DNA of 64,000 bases from Phycisphaerae bacterium (GTDB taxonomy: Bacteria > Planctomycetota > Phycisphaerae > Sedimentisphaerales > Anaerohalosphaeraceae), in the NCBI GenBank assembly GCA_014859965.1, contig JACZKQ010000047.1, forward strand, positions 1 through 64,000, given 5' to 3'. The translations under genes and the position numbers were made by a program. Positions 25,014-34,636 of the stretch are shown here, one piece after another. The notes beneath the pieces were generated by a model. It did no database searches and was not told the origin of the DNA. It worked only from the letters and a program-made list of their open reading frames with translations. Every line of letters begins with the position of its first letter. The stretch's first letter is position 1.

Positions 25014-25042
25014 TTGACCTTATGGTTTATTGACCATATAGT
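25014..25042 (+). promoter_or_regulatory. lexA promoter with palindromic operator candidate
   Basis: TTGACC (25014-25019) and TATAGT (25037-25042) are separated by exactly 17 nt. Between and partly over them lies the inverted repeat TATGGT-N6-ACCATA (25021-25038). A repressor bound there would block polymerase. The half-sites differ from the E. coli CTGT-N8-ACAG and the Bacillus GAAC-N4-GTTC boxes, so this may be a lineage-specific LexA box controlling lexA, DUF72 and dnaE2-like genes. Confidence 0.65.
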
Positions 25043-25069
25043 GTCAAAGTGCTTATGGAGCGATGCGAA

Positions 25070-25690
25070 ATGGATACATTGACAGAAAAACAGGCCTGTG
25101 TACTGGGTTATATTCAGACCCGACTGACTCGGCATGATCCGCCAAGCCAGCGTGAAATTGCGGATTATTTCGGCATGGCCCAAAATTCGGTTTACCAGAT
25201 CATTGGGTATCTCGAAAAAAAGGGTTACGTACTGCGTTCGGACGCCCATCGCGGCATTCGCCTTTCGCCGGAGTACGCCGCCGAAGTCAACGCTTCGAGA
25301 GGCGTGCCGTTAGTGGGGCAGGTCGCGGCGGGCGAGCCGATTCTGGCGGCGGAACACATTGAGCAATATATCGATATTCGGACGCTTCTGGGTCTGTCGG
25401 ATGATGTGTTTTTCTTACGGGTGCGAGGCGACAGCATGATTGACGAAGGGATTATGGATGGCGATCTCGTCTCGGTTCGGCCGCAGAAACAGGCTGTCGA
25501 TGGCGACCTGGTAGTGGTGCTGCTGGATGATGAGGCGACAGTGAAGCGGGTGTATTTTCACGCAGACCGCATCGCCCTGAAACCCGCCAACCGCCGCGGC
25601 GGATACAAGACGCGTTATATCAAACGCACGGAGAGGGAGATTCGTATAGTTGGTAAGGTTACGGGGTGTCTGAGATCTCTCGAAAGGTGA
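25070..25690 (+). CDS. lexA: LexA repressor
   Basis: 206 aa from ATG 25070, where GGAG lies 9 nt upstream and the family start LTEKQACVLGYIQ follows. The N-terminal winged helix has its recognition region in SQREIADYFGMAQNSVYQII. The self-cleavage site is the Ala87-Gly88 bond (VAAGEP), and the catalytic dyad is Ser122 (RGDSMIDEG) and Lys159 (ATVKRVY). It is therefore expected to undergo RecA-stimulated autocleavage and to control an SOS regulon. It is followed closely by DUF72 and dnaE2-like genes, and an operator candidate sits in its promoter. Confidence 0.93.
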   Translation: MDTLTEKQACVLGYIQTRLTRHDPPSQREIADYFGMAQNSVYQIIGYLEKKGYVLRSDAHRGIRLSPEYAAEVNASRGVPLVGQVAAGEPILAAEHIEQYIDIRTLLGLSDDVFFLRVRGDSMIDEGIMDGDLVSVRPQKQAVDGDLVVVLLDDEATVKRVYFHADRIALKPANRRGGYKTRYIKRTEREIRIVGKVTGCLRSLER

Positions 25691-25695
25691 CGACG

Positions 25696-26547
25696 ATGGT
25701 CTGCCCTGTACATATCGGCATCGCAGGATGGTCTTACGCGGACTGGAATGGGATCGTATATCCGCATGTGAAGATGGATCAGCTCAGCTATGTGAGCCGC
25801 TATGTCGATTGTATCGAGATAAACAGCACATTTTACCGCCCGCCCTCGGAGAAGATGGCGGCCTCTTGGGCCGAGCGGACCACCGACAAAAAGGGGTTCT
25901 TCTTCACGGCCAAGCTGAATCAGGAGTTTACGCACAAAGGGCATATCGACACCGAGATGGTGAAACAGTTCCACGAAGGGTTTGGCCCGCTTCTGGAGGC
26001 AAAAAAGCTCAATGGTCTGCTGGCCCAGTTTCGTTACGATTTCGACGATACGATCGCCAATCGTCATCTGGTCGCCGAGATCGTCAAGCGTTTCGGCGAT
26101 ACGTTCGAGATGGTGGTGGAGGTACGGCATAAATCATGGCAGCAAATCGATGCCCTGAAGTTCATGGAGGAACTCGGTGTGGCCGTCTGCAACCTGGATT
26201 ATCCGGTGAGTTCCAATTCGTTCGATCTGCGGGCGTGCACCGTGGGCACCAACGGCTATTTCCGGATGCACGGACGCAATTATGAAACGTGGTACAGCAA
26301 GACGGGACGCGATGAAACGTATGATTACTATTACAGCCACGATGAATTGGGACAGATCAAGTCGCGGATCGACGAGTTATCGCATGCCTTCCGGTCGCTG
26401 ACGGTCATCGCGAACAATCATTACCGGGGGGCGGAACTGGCCAACGCGCTGGAGTTGAAATTCTTGTTGACGGGCAAAAAACCGCCCGCGCCGGAAAGCC
26501 TTATTGAGGTTTATCCGAATCTGGCAGGGATCGCCGCGAATGTATAG
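25696..26547 (+). CDS. DUF72 family protein in the SOS operon
   Basis: 283 aa from ATG 25696 (AAGGTGA upstream); it begins 5 nt after lexA. The DUF72 hallmarks are GIAGWSYADWNGIVYP at the start, YVDCIEINSTFYRPP, FFFTAKLN, VEVRHKSW and YFRMHGRNYETWYS. The fold is a TIM barrel; the biochemical role is unsettled, although structural similarity to endonuclease IV-like and xylose-isomerase-like barrels has been noted for such proteins. Placement between lexA and a translesion-type polymerase suggests a DNA-damage role. Confidence 0.88.
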   Translation: MVCPVHIGIAGWSYADWNGIVYPHVKMDQLSYVSRYVDCIEINSTFYRPPSEKMAASWAERTTDKKGFFFTAKLNQEFTHKGHIDTEMVKQFHEGFGPLLEAKKLNGLLAQFRYDFDDTIANRHLVAEIVKRFGDTFEMVVEVRHKSWQQIDALKFMEELGVAVCNLDYPVSSNSFDLRACTVGTNGYFRMHGRNYETWYSKTGRDETYDYYYSHDELGQIKSRIDELSHAFRSLTVIANNHYRGAELANALELKFLLTGKKPPAPESLIEVYPNLAGIAANV

Positions 26548-26561
26548 TAACTTGTATTCAT

Positions 26562-29435
26562 ATGTGGGGTATCCATATGCGCTGCGCCGCGCTGACATGC
26601 AGAAGTTATTACAGCCTTTTGCGAGGTGCGGTGTCGGTGCAGCGTCTTGTCCAGCAGGCAAAAGAACACGGCTATGCCGCAGTGGCTGTGGCGGATGTCA
26701 ATGCGATGTACGGCGCGGTCGACCTGTTCGAATGGTCGCGAAAACTCGACATACAGCCGATCTTGGGGGTGGAGATTGTTACCGATGCACAGCAGGCCGT
26801 GTTATTGGCCGAAAACCGCCAGGGGTACCAGAATCTTTGCCGGATCACCACGGCACGCAATCTTGATGCACGTTTCGATTTGATCCGCGAGCTGCAAGTA
26901 CACCACGAGGGGGTCATTTGTATCGCCTCCTGCGCCCCGCTGCTCGAAGCGATTTCGCAGATCATGCCGCGCGGCAACCTTTTTGCCCCCTGCGTCGATG
27001 GATCCGGAGGTCGGGGCGTTCGGCCGGTGGCATGGGGCGATTTCAACGTAATCAACGACGATGATACTGCGGTTGCAAAGCTTCTGTCGCGGATCCGTAA
27101 CTTGAGCGTTGCCGGGGCTGGGCCGCCGGATCGCGGCGGCTTTCTAAAGCTGCCGGCGAGCGAGGCGTTCCAGGCGTCATTCCGCGATGATCCGCAGGCA
27201 CTGGCGGCCAATGAAGAGATCATGCACCGCTGTACGTTTAACCTTCTGGACGGACGGCTGTTTCTGCCGAAAGCGGATCTGCCGGGCGGCACGTCCGCGG
27301 ATAAGGCGTTGGCAAAGCTCTGTCATCTGGGTATGGCCCGCCGATACGGCGTCCTGAAGCGGGACGTGGTCAAACGGCTGGAGCACGAGCTTTCGGTGAT
27401 CCGGCAAAATCGCTTCAGCGACTATTTTCTCGTCGTAAATCAGATCGTCAATTTCACCAAAAGCAACGGCATCCCCGTGGACGTGCGAGGTTCCGCGGCG
27501 GGCGCGATGGTGTCGTATGTGCTGGGGTTCACGCGGGTGTGCCCCATTGAAAACAACCTTTATTTCGAGCGGTTCATGAATCCGGGGCGGCGCGATTGCC
27601 CGGACATCGACGTGGATTTGTGTTGGCGGCGGCGCGATGAGGTAATCCAATTCTGTTACGAGCATTGGGGATATGACCGGGTGGCGATGATTTCGACGCT
27701 GAATCGGTATCGCCCCCGCAGCGCCATTCGGGACGTCGGCCGGGCCCTCGGGCTGGGTCCGGTGCAGATCAATGAGTTGGTTCGGCGCCGTCACGACGAT
27801 CCCGGCCGGAGCATTTACAAGCTTGCTGAAAAGCTCCTCGATATCCCCCGGCACGTAGGGGTCCATTGCGGCGGCATTGTGATCGCACCCGAGCCGGTTG
27901 CGGCGCTTTGCCCGCTTCAGATGGCGGCCAAAGGCGTGATCGTAACGCAGTACGACAAGGATGCGGCGGAGGCGGCCGGGTTGATCAAGATCGACCTTCT
28001 GGGCAACAGATCGCTTTCGACGGTCCATGAGACGGTTACGATCATCGGCCGGGACACTCTGGACATCGACGGAATCGGCGGTAACGACGAAAAGACCGCC
28101 GAGATGCTCAGCCGGGGAGACAGCTTCGGGGTGTTCCAGTGCGAATCACCGGGCATGCGGCAGCTCTTGCGGGGACTGAAGGTGCGGAACCGTCATGACG
28201 TGGCGATTGCGCTGTCGCTGATACGGCCCGGACCGGCCGCCGGCGGCATGAAGACCGAGTACATCGACCGCCACGTTTACAAGAAACCTTTCACGTATCT
28301 CCATCCGAAACTCAAGGAGGTTTTCGGCGACACGTACGGCGTGCTGCTCTATCAGGAGGACGTGATGCGGCTGGCGGTTGAGGCAGCCGGCTACAGCGTC
28401 GCCGAGGCGGACCGCTTCCGCTCGGAGGTTTCCAAAAAGGTGTCGCCGGCGCGATTACAGGAGCAGTACATCGAGTTTGTGTATTCGCGCGCCCAGGCGG
28501 CCGGCATCGACCGGCAAACAGCGGAAACGATCTGGGATAATATTCTGCGTTTTGCAGCGTACAGCTATTGCAAGGCCCACGCGACGGTGTACGCGAATAT
28601 CGCATGGCAGACGGCGTACCTGAAGGCGCATTTTCCGCAGGCGTTTTATGCGTCGCTCTTCAACAATCACCACGGCATGTATCCGATGCGAATATACGTC
28701 TGGGACGCAATTCGCCACGGCATTAGGGTGCTGGGACCGCATGTCAACCGCAGCGGGGCTGAATGGGCAACCGAGGGCAAGGCGATTCGCGCAGGGCTGG
28801 GCGTCGTTAAGGGGCTGAGCGGCTCGACCATGGAAGGGATCACTCAGCAGCGGCATATCCGGCCGTTTGCCGATCTGAACGATCTGCGCGAGCGCGTGCG
28901 GCCGACCGCACCGGAGATTGCGAACCTGATTCACATCGGGGCGTGCGACGGCCTCGGCGGCAGCCGCCCTGCCATGCTGATGCAATTGCAATACCTACCC
29001 CCTGTGCGGGGGCAGTTGACCTTGTTTGACCTGCTGCCGAATCCGACCATCGAGCAGTTGCCCGATTATGACCGTGTCGCCAGGGTCAAGGCGGAGGTCG
29101 ACGTCAGCGGCATTCCCTTCTGCATGCACCCGGCGATCCTGCTGCACACGCGTCACGTGCCCGCCAACCGCCTGGGACGGTTTATTAACCGCGAGGTCAC
29201 GGTGGCGGGTTTCATCGCCACGGCGCGAAAAGCCCGGACCAGCGACGGCCGAACGATGGGGTTTGTCACCCTGGAAGACGCTTCGGGCTTGGCGGAAGTC
29301 ACCTTTTTCCCAGATGAAATGGAGCAGTATCACCGGATCGTCATGGAATCGGGGCCCATCTGGGTGCGAGGCAGAGTCACGGAGCATTTGTCTTCGATCA
29401 GCGTCGAGGGACGTCACTGGGGCGCCGCCGCCTAA
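26562..29435 (+). CDS. dnaE2: DNA polymerase III alpha-type, DnaE2-like (error-prone)
   Basis: 957 aa, short for DnaE2 (usually about 1,030-1,100). An alternative start is ATG 26577. The N-terminal PHP region (CRSYYSLLRGA..., AVADVNAMYGAV) lacks the expected metal-binding His residues. The polymerase core keeps the catalytic acidic motif CPDIDVDL and the third Asp in IKIDLLGNRSL. Helix-hairpin-helix regions and a C-terminal OB-fold (VTVAGFIATARKARTSDG, WVRGRVTEH) follow. DnaE2 carries out damage-induced mutagenic synthesis, usually with ImuA/ImuB, which are absent here. It follows lexA and DUF72 with 14 nt spacing, so SOS control is likely. Confidence 0.88.
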   Translation: MWGIHMRCAALTCRSYYSLLRGAVSVQRLVQQAKEHGYAAVAVADVNAMYGAVDLFEWSRKLDIQPILGVEIVTDAQQAVLLAENRQGYQNLCRITTARNLDARFDLIRELQVHHEGVICIASCAPLLEAISQIMPRGNLFAPCVDGSGGRGVRPVAWGDFNVINDDDTAVAKLLSRIRNLSVAGAGPPDRGGFLKLPASEAFQASFRDDPQALAANEEIMHRCTFNLLDGRLFLPKADLPGGTSADKALAKLCHLGMARRYGVLKRDVVKRLEHELSVIRQNRFSDYFLVVNQIVNFTKSNGIPVDVRGSAAGAMVSYVLGFTRVCPIENNLYFERFMNPGRRDCPDIDVDLCWRRRDEVIQFCYEHWGYDRVAMISTLNRYRPRSAIRDVGRALGLGPVQINELVRRRHDDPGRSIYKLAEKLLDIPRHVGVHCGGIVIAPEPVAALCPLQMAAKGVIVTQYDKDAAEAAGLIKIDLLGNRSLSTVHETVTIIGRDTLDIDGIGGNDEKTAEMLSRGDSFGVFQCESPGMRQLLRGLKVRNRHDVAIALSLIRPGPAAGGMKTEYIDRHVYKKPFTYLHPKLKEVFGDTYGVLLYQEDVMRLAVEAAGYSVAEADRFRSEVSKKVSPARLQEQYIEFVYSRAQAAGIDRQTAETIWDNILRFAAYSYCKAHATVYANIAWQTAYLKAHFPQAFYASLFNNHHGMYPMRIYVWDAIRHGIRVLGPHVNRSGAEWATEGKAIRAGLGVVKGLSGSTMEGITQQRHIRPFADLNDLRERVRPTAPEIANLIHIGACDGLGGSRPAMLMQLQYLPPVRGQLTLFDLLPNPTIEQLPDYDRVARVKAEVDVSGIPFCMHPAILLHTRHVPANRLGRFINREVTVAGFIATARKARTSDGRTMGFVTLEDASGLAEVTFFPDEMEQYHRIVMESGPIWVRGRVTEHLSSISVEGRHWGAAA

Positions 29436-29442
29436 TTAATAG

Positions 29443-29473
29443 AAAAAGGGCCCGCGAGTGGTGTCACGGGCCC
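29443..29473 (-). terminator. Rho-independent terminator of surface-protein unit 1
   Basis: Stem GGGCCCG (29448-29454) / CGGGCCC (29467-29473) with a 12-nt loop, followed on the minus strand by five T (29447-29443). It ends the 29530-34636 operon and may also serve the converging dnaE2-like operon. Confidence 0.75.
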
Positions 29474-29529
29474 CAGGGTGTTTCCATTCAGGTTAAGCCA
29501 TTGCGGCGACCTGAATGTGTAGCGCTAAT

Positions 29530-32500
29530 TTACCACCGATCACACGGAACGAGATTGCACTCCAGCCAGTTACCGGCCATGATGGCGAAGTCCTGCAGGT
29601 CCGTCTTGCAGTCACCGTTCAGATCGGTCGCCGGCCGCTCCACACAGACCGACTCGCCGGAATCGGCGGCGGCGAGTTCGGCGATATCCACCGCGCTCAA
29701 CGCGTAGTTGTAGATCCGCGCCTCATCCACGATGCCCGGCCAGTAACCGCCGGCATCATGGCCGCGACGACCCATCTGGACATTGTCCTGCGTGAGCAGA
29801 CCCACGTCGGCGGTGCCGACAAGTATGCCGTCGAAGTACCGGCGAACGGTGGTTCCGTCATAGGTGGCCGCCAGGAAGTGCCAGTCCATGTCCATCGTTC
29901 CCACGCCCATTCCCTGCTCTGAGCAGTACATATGGATGCCGTACTCGCTACCGAACATCTTGTCGAGGTCGAAGCTGAGATAGCACCCGCCGCCCGGCGT
30001 GCTGGTGAAGCCGAAGATATTCGTCCAGTCCGGAATCGCAGCCGCTTCCACATTGGCCTTGGCCCAGCAAGTAATCGTCCTCGGTAAGCTGCCGTCGACG
30101 CCCACGGAACCAATGAGGGCGTGCTGACTGATGCCGTCGAACTGGATTGCACTGCCGACCATACCCGGCACGATTGTCGCGCCGTTGATGACCGTACCAT
30201 CATGTCCCTCACCGGACATGTCCGCGATCACGTCGTCGCCCTCGATCTCTTCCAGCGGATACCAGGCGATGAGCCTTTCGAGTATGAGCCGCGCGGTGTT
30301 CGAGGGCACGGATCCGGCGCCATTGGTCGCCACACAGTAGTAGGCGGCATCGGGCTCGGAGATCACTACGTCCAGGGTGTCCGTCGTGCCGAGCACCGTC
30401 ACATCGTCACCGACCTTGTACCACGCATACTCCACATCCGTGATGGAGTCGACGACGATAGAAAAGCTTCGCATGTCGCCCATCTTGCCGACCTGACTCA
30501 CCGGCTGGCTGGTGATGCTCAGAACCGTCTGAATCGACTGCACATACCATACGTCGCCTATCTCAGACTCACCGTCGTAATTGACGTCGACACGCCAGTA
30601 GTATTCGCTGTCGTAGTCGATCAAGGCCGCCGGGATGAGCGCCTGTGTGTCCGTCAGGCCTTCTGCCAAAGGTATGGCATTGGGATCGCCGGCTTCCGCA
30701 GCAGTGCCGGCCACGATGAGATCATAGGTGACCCCTTCGCCGCACGGACCGAGTTCAGCCTTTTCCCAGCTTACCAACAGATCCTGTTCGGGATTGACCC
30801 ACGAACTGCCGTCGGGCATCGGATTGCGGGGCTTCCACGTGGTGCTCAGGCCCTTGATGTCATCAAAGACGGCCGTCACCAGGATACCGCTGTCGTGCGA
30901 CGTAACCGCCAGGCCGATGTAAACCGGATCGGTCATCGCCACGGATTGCGGGTTGGCAATTTCGCCGCTGCCCGCTGCCGCCGTCCAGTTCACGCCGTCA
31001 TCGGACGTGTAGCCGGTGAAGTTGTTACCTTGACGCACGACCTTGACCCAGCGCGGGGTGGGATTGCCGCCGCCGTTCTGACCGCTGGAATTGCCGTTGG
31101 TGCCCGCACTGATGCGGCCCTGCCATGCGCCGCCGTTACCGGTGGTCATAGCCATCGTAGTATGTAACGAATTGTCATCGAGGCTGTCGCGGATCATGAC
31201 ACCGGCCTTTACCCAACCCTGACCGGAATTGCTCGGGTTGGCAATGCTGACCACGCGGGCGGATATCTCACAGTCGCCCTCTACGGGGAGATAGACATAG
31301 TAAAAATCATCGTTGCCGTCCCAAATGTCGTGGCCGGCGCCGCCGATGGTGACCGTGCCGTTGACGTGGGTAAAGCCTTCGCCGATAACCGGCGCTTCAT
31401 CGCCGATTGTCCTGCCGCTTGCGCCAAAACCATGACTGGCGATCGTCATGGCGGCAACCGCCGAATCAAGACTTCCCTGGACATTGCTTACGGTGCAATA
31501 GTAACTGTCTTGCACACCGATAACCAGTGTGTCGGCAGTCTCGCCGGGCAGCGGCGTGCCGTCGGCCTTCTTCCACTGGTACGTCAACGTGCCGCCGTCG
31601 TCGTAGAAACCGCTGATCGCAGCCACCGTAAAGACGCCTGCGCAGCCCGGGCCAACCTGCATGTTCACAGGCTGCTCGGTGATGATCGGCTCCTGCCCCA
31701 CGGTCGTAAACGACCACAGATCGCCCTGCTTGACGGTCACAAGGCCGCTGTTAGGATCGATGACGTTGGTGGTGTCAATCCGCCAGTAGTAGGTCGTGCT
31801 GTAGTCATACGTAACGGGGACATCGTAACTCGTCACGGCCTCACCGTCGTCGATGACCAGCGCCATCGCCTCCGGGTCCGTGCCGAAGTACACATCCAGC
31901 ACCGGGTCCACCACCTGCGAAGCCGCCGGCAGCGCCCACGACAACGCCGTGGCGTCCAGCGGCACCAGAGACGAACCGTTGGGCACGGGTGCCGAACAGA
32001 CTCTGGGGTCATTGCTCCAAAGGATCGTCTGGTCGAACTCGCCAAGGACCTGCCGCGTCGCCACGGCGCCGTCTTTGGCCCTTGCCACGGAACAGTTGTC
32101 GCCACCGCCGCCTTCCTTCTGGATGGCCTTCATGTAGTAGGCCTTACCCTCTACAAGCGGGATAAGGACCGACATCTGCTGGCCGCCGGGTGCGCCGGTG
32201 GTCCCGTCGAAATCGCGGCTGCCGCACCAGCCGTCGACCCAGGCGACGCGCACCACGTTTTCCTTCTCGATGTCGGTGCTGATCCACAGTTCGCTGGCAT
32301 CGTCCGAGGCGATCCAGAAGGCGTAGTTGCCGGTTTGCTTCGGGATGAGCCAGCAGCTCAACTCGGCGCCGAAGTTGTCGCCGTTGTTGAGAGGCGCTTC
32401 AAACCAGTCCCGCAACTGCATGGACGTCGGGTTATCCGGATAAGGGGCCGGATCGTTCGGATCTGGCGCCACAGCGTTAACGAGGTCGCTTACCAGCGTG

Positions 32501-32607
32501 CCATTAATATTAGCCCAGTATTTGTACAACACCTTGCCCTGGTCCGCCGACGTTACGCCGGCCAGTCCCAGACACAAAACCATAACTAACAGTAATACTT
32601 TTTTCAT
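29530..32607 (-). CDS. Secreted PA14/Ig-like/LamG surface protein, long member of unit 1
   Basis: 1025 aa from ATG 32607 (MKKVLLLVMVLCLGLAGVTS signal peptide, GGAGG 8 nt upstream). Order of domains: PA14-like (about 20-185: VLYKYWANINGTLVSDL, AELSCWLIPKQTGNYAFWIA), Fn3-like segment with YYWRVDT, Ig-like (FTVAAIS...LTYQWKKADG), a DUF1349-like sandwich (EISARVVSIANPSNSGQGWV), a second YYWRVD segment, a second Ig-like domain, LamG (AWYPLEEIEGDDVIADMSG) and a dockerin-like end, DLNGDCKTDLQDFAIMAGNW then LECN. No catalytic domain is seen, so binding or adhesion is likely. Same order as the protein at 35368. Confidence 0.8.
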   Translation of the reverse strand: MKKVLLLVMVLCLGLAGVTSADQGKVLYKYWANINGTLVSDLVNAVAPDPNDPAPYPDNPTSMQLRDWFEAPLNNGDNFGAELSCWLIPKQTGNYAFWIASDDASELWISTDIEKENVVRVAWVDGWCGSRDFDGTTGAPGGQQMSVLIPLVEGKAYYMKAIQKEGGGGDNCSVARAKDGAVATRQVLGEFDQTILWSNDPRVCSAPVPNGSSLVPLDATALSWALPAASQVVDPVLDVYFGTDPEAMALVIDDGEAVTSYDVPVTYDYSTTYYWRIDTTNVIDPNSGLVTVKQGDLWSFTTVGQEPIITEQPVNMQVGPGCAGVFTVAAISGFYDDGGTLTYQWKKADGTPLPGETADTLVIGVQDSYYCTVSNVQGSLDSAVAAMTIASHGFGASGRTIGDEAPVIGEGFTHVNGTVTIGGAGHDIWDGNDDFYYVYLPVEGDCEISARVVSIANPSNSGQGWVKAGVMIRDSLDDNSLHTTMAMTTGNGGAWQGRISAGTNGNSSGQNGGGNPTPRWVKVVRQGNNFTGYTSDDGVNWTAAAGSGEIANPQSVAMTDPVYIGLAVTSHDSGILVTAVFDDIKGLSTTWKPRNPMPDGSSWVNPEQDLLVSWEKAELGPCGEGVTYDLIVAGTAAEAGDPNAIPLAEGLTDTQALIPAALIDYDSEYYWRVDVNYDGESEIGDVWYVQSIQTVLSITSQPVSQVGKMGDMRSFSIVVDSITDVEYAWYKVGDDVTVLGTTDTLDVVISEPDAAYYCVATNGAGSVPSNTARLILERLIAWYPLEEIEGDDVIADMSGEGHDGTVINGATIVPGMVGSAIQFDGISQHALIGSVGVDGSLPRTITCWAKANVEAAAIPDWTNIFGFTSTPGGGCYLSFDLDKMFGSEYGIHMYCSEQGMGVGTMDMDWHFLAATYDGTTVRRYFDGILVGTADVGLLTQDNVQMGRRGHDAGGYWPGIVDEARIYNYALSAVDIAELAAADSGESVCVERPATDLNGDCKTDLQDFAIMAGNWLECNLVPCDRW

Positions 32608-32671
32608 TTTTAGGTCCTCCATTGCTTTCATTAGATCATATCAACAAAACCTCACGAATGTTTTCGTGTCG

Positions 32672-34636
32672 TTATGGTAAGCAGTCCGGAACCAAGTTGC
32701 ATTCCAGCCACGCCGAGGCCATGATCACCAGATCCGGCAGGTCCACGCGGCAGTTGCCGCTCAGGTCGCCCACAGGATTGCCGCCCACGCAGACCATCGC
32801 CTCGGTGTCGATCTCCGTATACATAACAGCAACTTCTGTGTCGCTCAACGGGTAGTTGTACACACGGGCGTCATCAACCCACCCGCGCCACACCACGGTG
32901 TTGGCGCTTTGGGCGCCGCGTTTGCCAAGGTGCAGCAGCGGCTGCGTCTGCAGATTCGTGGTCGCCTGGCCGCCGTAAGCCCCGTCGAAGTACCACTTCA
33001 CAACGCCGTCGACGAAGGTCGCAGCGAGGAAGTGCCACTGGCCGTCGATCTGGCCCATGCTCCATTCGGCGCCGTACCGGTGGATACAATACTGGGTCGT
33101 GCCGCCCTGCTTGTTGAAGTCGAAGCTCATCTCGGCCGTGCCCGCATCACTGGTGAAACCGAAGATGTTGCACCAGTCGGTAATCTCTGCCACCGGCACG
33201 GCGTTCTTCGCCCAGCAGGTAATACTGCGGGCCATGTTGCCCGTAATCCCGACGTCACCGAAGACAACATACTCACCTCTTAAGGCGCTGATGTTGACGC
33301 CAATGCACTGGTCAAGACCCGGCAGGCTCTCGCTGAACATCTGATTCGGATCCTCCGCACCGACTCCCCAGACCGTTCCGTCAGGCCCCATGCCGGAGTA
33401 ATCCAGCACGTCGCCATCCAAGGGATACCAAGCGACCAGGGCCTTGATAATCAGCGGGACCGTCGCCGAGTTAGTGGGACCGGCGTCGTTTTTTACCTCG
33501 CAGTAGTAATTGCCTTCATCGTCGCTGTCAACGCCCACAATCTCGAGCGTCGTGCCCGTCTCGCCGGGGATCGCCGCGCCATTATGGTACCATTGGTACC
33601 TGAGGCCCCCCCCAGCCGGATGGCCACCGGCCGCCACGGTAAAGGTCGCAGTATCGCCGGCGTCCACATACTGCGCGCCGGGCTGTGAATCGATGACGGG
33701 GTAGGTGAGGAGCGTCTGGAACTGCCACAGGTTGCCGGCGGCATTGTTGGGATCTCTTGCGTCCGTTGTGGTTTTGACAATTGTGTCGACCCGCCAGTAG
33801 TATGTCGTATTGTAGTCCATCATACTTGCCGGAATCGTGATCGTCAGCGGATCACCGGCATTGACACTCGCAATCAGCGGCTGGCCCGTGTTGGGGTCCT
33901 TGATACCTATGCTGGTGTCCGCGTAGACATCGTAGCGCACAATCGGCCCCGGAGCCTCGATTGTGGGCGTTTCCCATGAAACGACCATGTCCATAGTCGG
34001 ATCGACCCCCGTTGTGCCGCTGGCCGGCGTGGGGTTGATCGCCTTGTGGCGTCCCCACGGATCACTGGCAATCCAGGCACTTGTAATGGGGTTCGGGCCA
34101 CCGTTGATACCCGGGCCGGTCCATCCTACCGACAGGTTGTCGCCGCCGCCGCCTTCTTTGTTGCGGGCCCTGATCCAGTACTTCTGGTTCGCTACAAGCG
34201 AAATCGGCATCGACTTCTGGTTGGCCAGTTCGTCGGTCCCGCCGGCGCCGGTCCCGCCAGTGAAGTTGTTGCGTGCGACCCAGCCGCCAATGAACGCAAT
34301 CTGCGTGGCGTTGGCCGGATTCGTGTCTGTACTCAGCCACAGGTCCGCACCATCGTCGGCGGCAATGTAGAATGTGTAGCTGCCGGTTTCGGGGGCAACG
34401 ACATAGCCGGTGATCTGGGCGCCGTAATCGTCGGCCCAGTCCCACGGCGCCTCAAAGCTCGTAAGGTACTGAGAGCCCGAGGGGTTGTTCGGATAGTTGG
34501 CGTTGGCAGTCAGGTCGGCTATCGCCGTACCGCCAATACCGCTCCAGTACTCGTACAGGAGTTCGCCATTATTGGCGACGGCCGTGCCGGCCATCGCCAG
34601 ACACAAGGCCAAAATCACAATAAATACTTTTTTCAT
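32672..34636 (-). CDS. Secreted PA14/Ig-like/LamG surface protein, short member of unit 1
   Basis: 654 aa from ATG 34636 (MKKVFIVILALCLAMAGTAV signal peptide, GGAGG upstream); the longer reading has no signal. Domains: PA14-like (about 20-190: ELLYEYWSGIGGTAIADL, GAQITGYVVAPETGSYTFYI), a Fn3-like region with YYWRVDT (about 200-320), one Ig-like domain (LRYQWYHNGAAIPGETG), LamG (LVAWYPLDGDVLDYSG, WHFLAATFVDGVVKWYFDG) and a C-terminal DLSGNCRVDLPDLVIMASAW-LECN tail. It lies 64 nt upstream of the long gene in the same operon. The counterpart at 38610 has exactly the same length. Confidence 0.82.
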   Translation of the reverse strand: MKKVFIVILALCLAMAGTAVANNGELLYEYWSGIGGTAIADLTANANYPNNPSGSQYLTSFEAPWDWADDYGAQITGYVVAPETGSYTFYIAADDGADLWLSTDTNPANATQIAFIGGWVARNNFTGGTGAGGTDELANQKSMPISLVANQKYWIRARNKEGGGGDNLSVGWTGPGINGGPNPITSAWIASDPWGRHKAINPTPASGTTGVDPTMDMVVSWETPTIEAPGPIVRYDVYADTSIGIKDPNTGQPLIASVNAGDPLTITIPASMMDYNTTYYWRVDTIVKTTTDARDPNNAAGNLWQFQTLLTYPVIDSQPGAQYVDAGDTATFTVAAGGHPAGGGLRYQWYHNGAAIPGETGTTLEIVGVDSDDEGNYYCEVKNDAGPTNSATVPLIIKALVAWYPLDGDVLDYSGMGPDGTVWGVGAEDPNQMFSESLPGLDQCIGVNISALRGEYVVFGDVGITGNMARSITCWAKNAVPVAEITDWCNIFGFTSDAGTAEMSFDFNKQGGTTQYCIHRYGAEWSMGQIDGQWHFLAATFVDGVVKWYFDGAYGGQATTNLQTQPLLHLGKRGAQSANTVVWRGWVDDARVYNYPLSDTEVAVMYTEIDTEAMVCVGGNPVGDLSGNCRVDLPDLVIMASAWLECNLVPDCLP

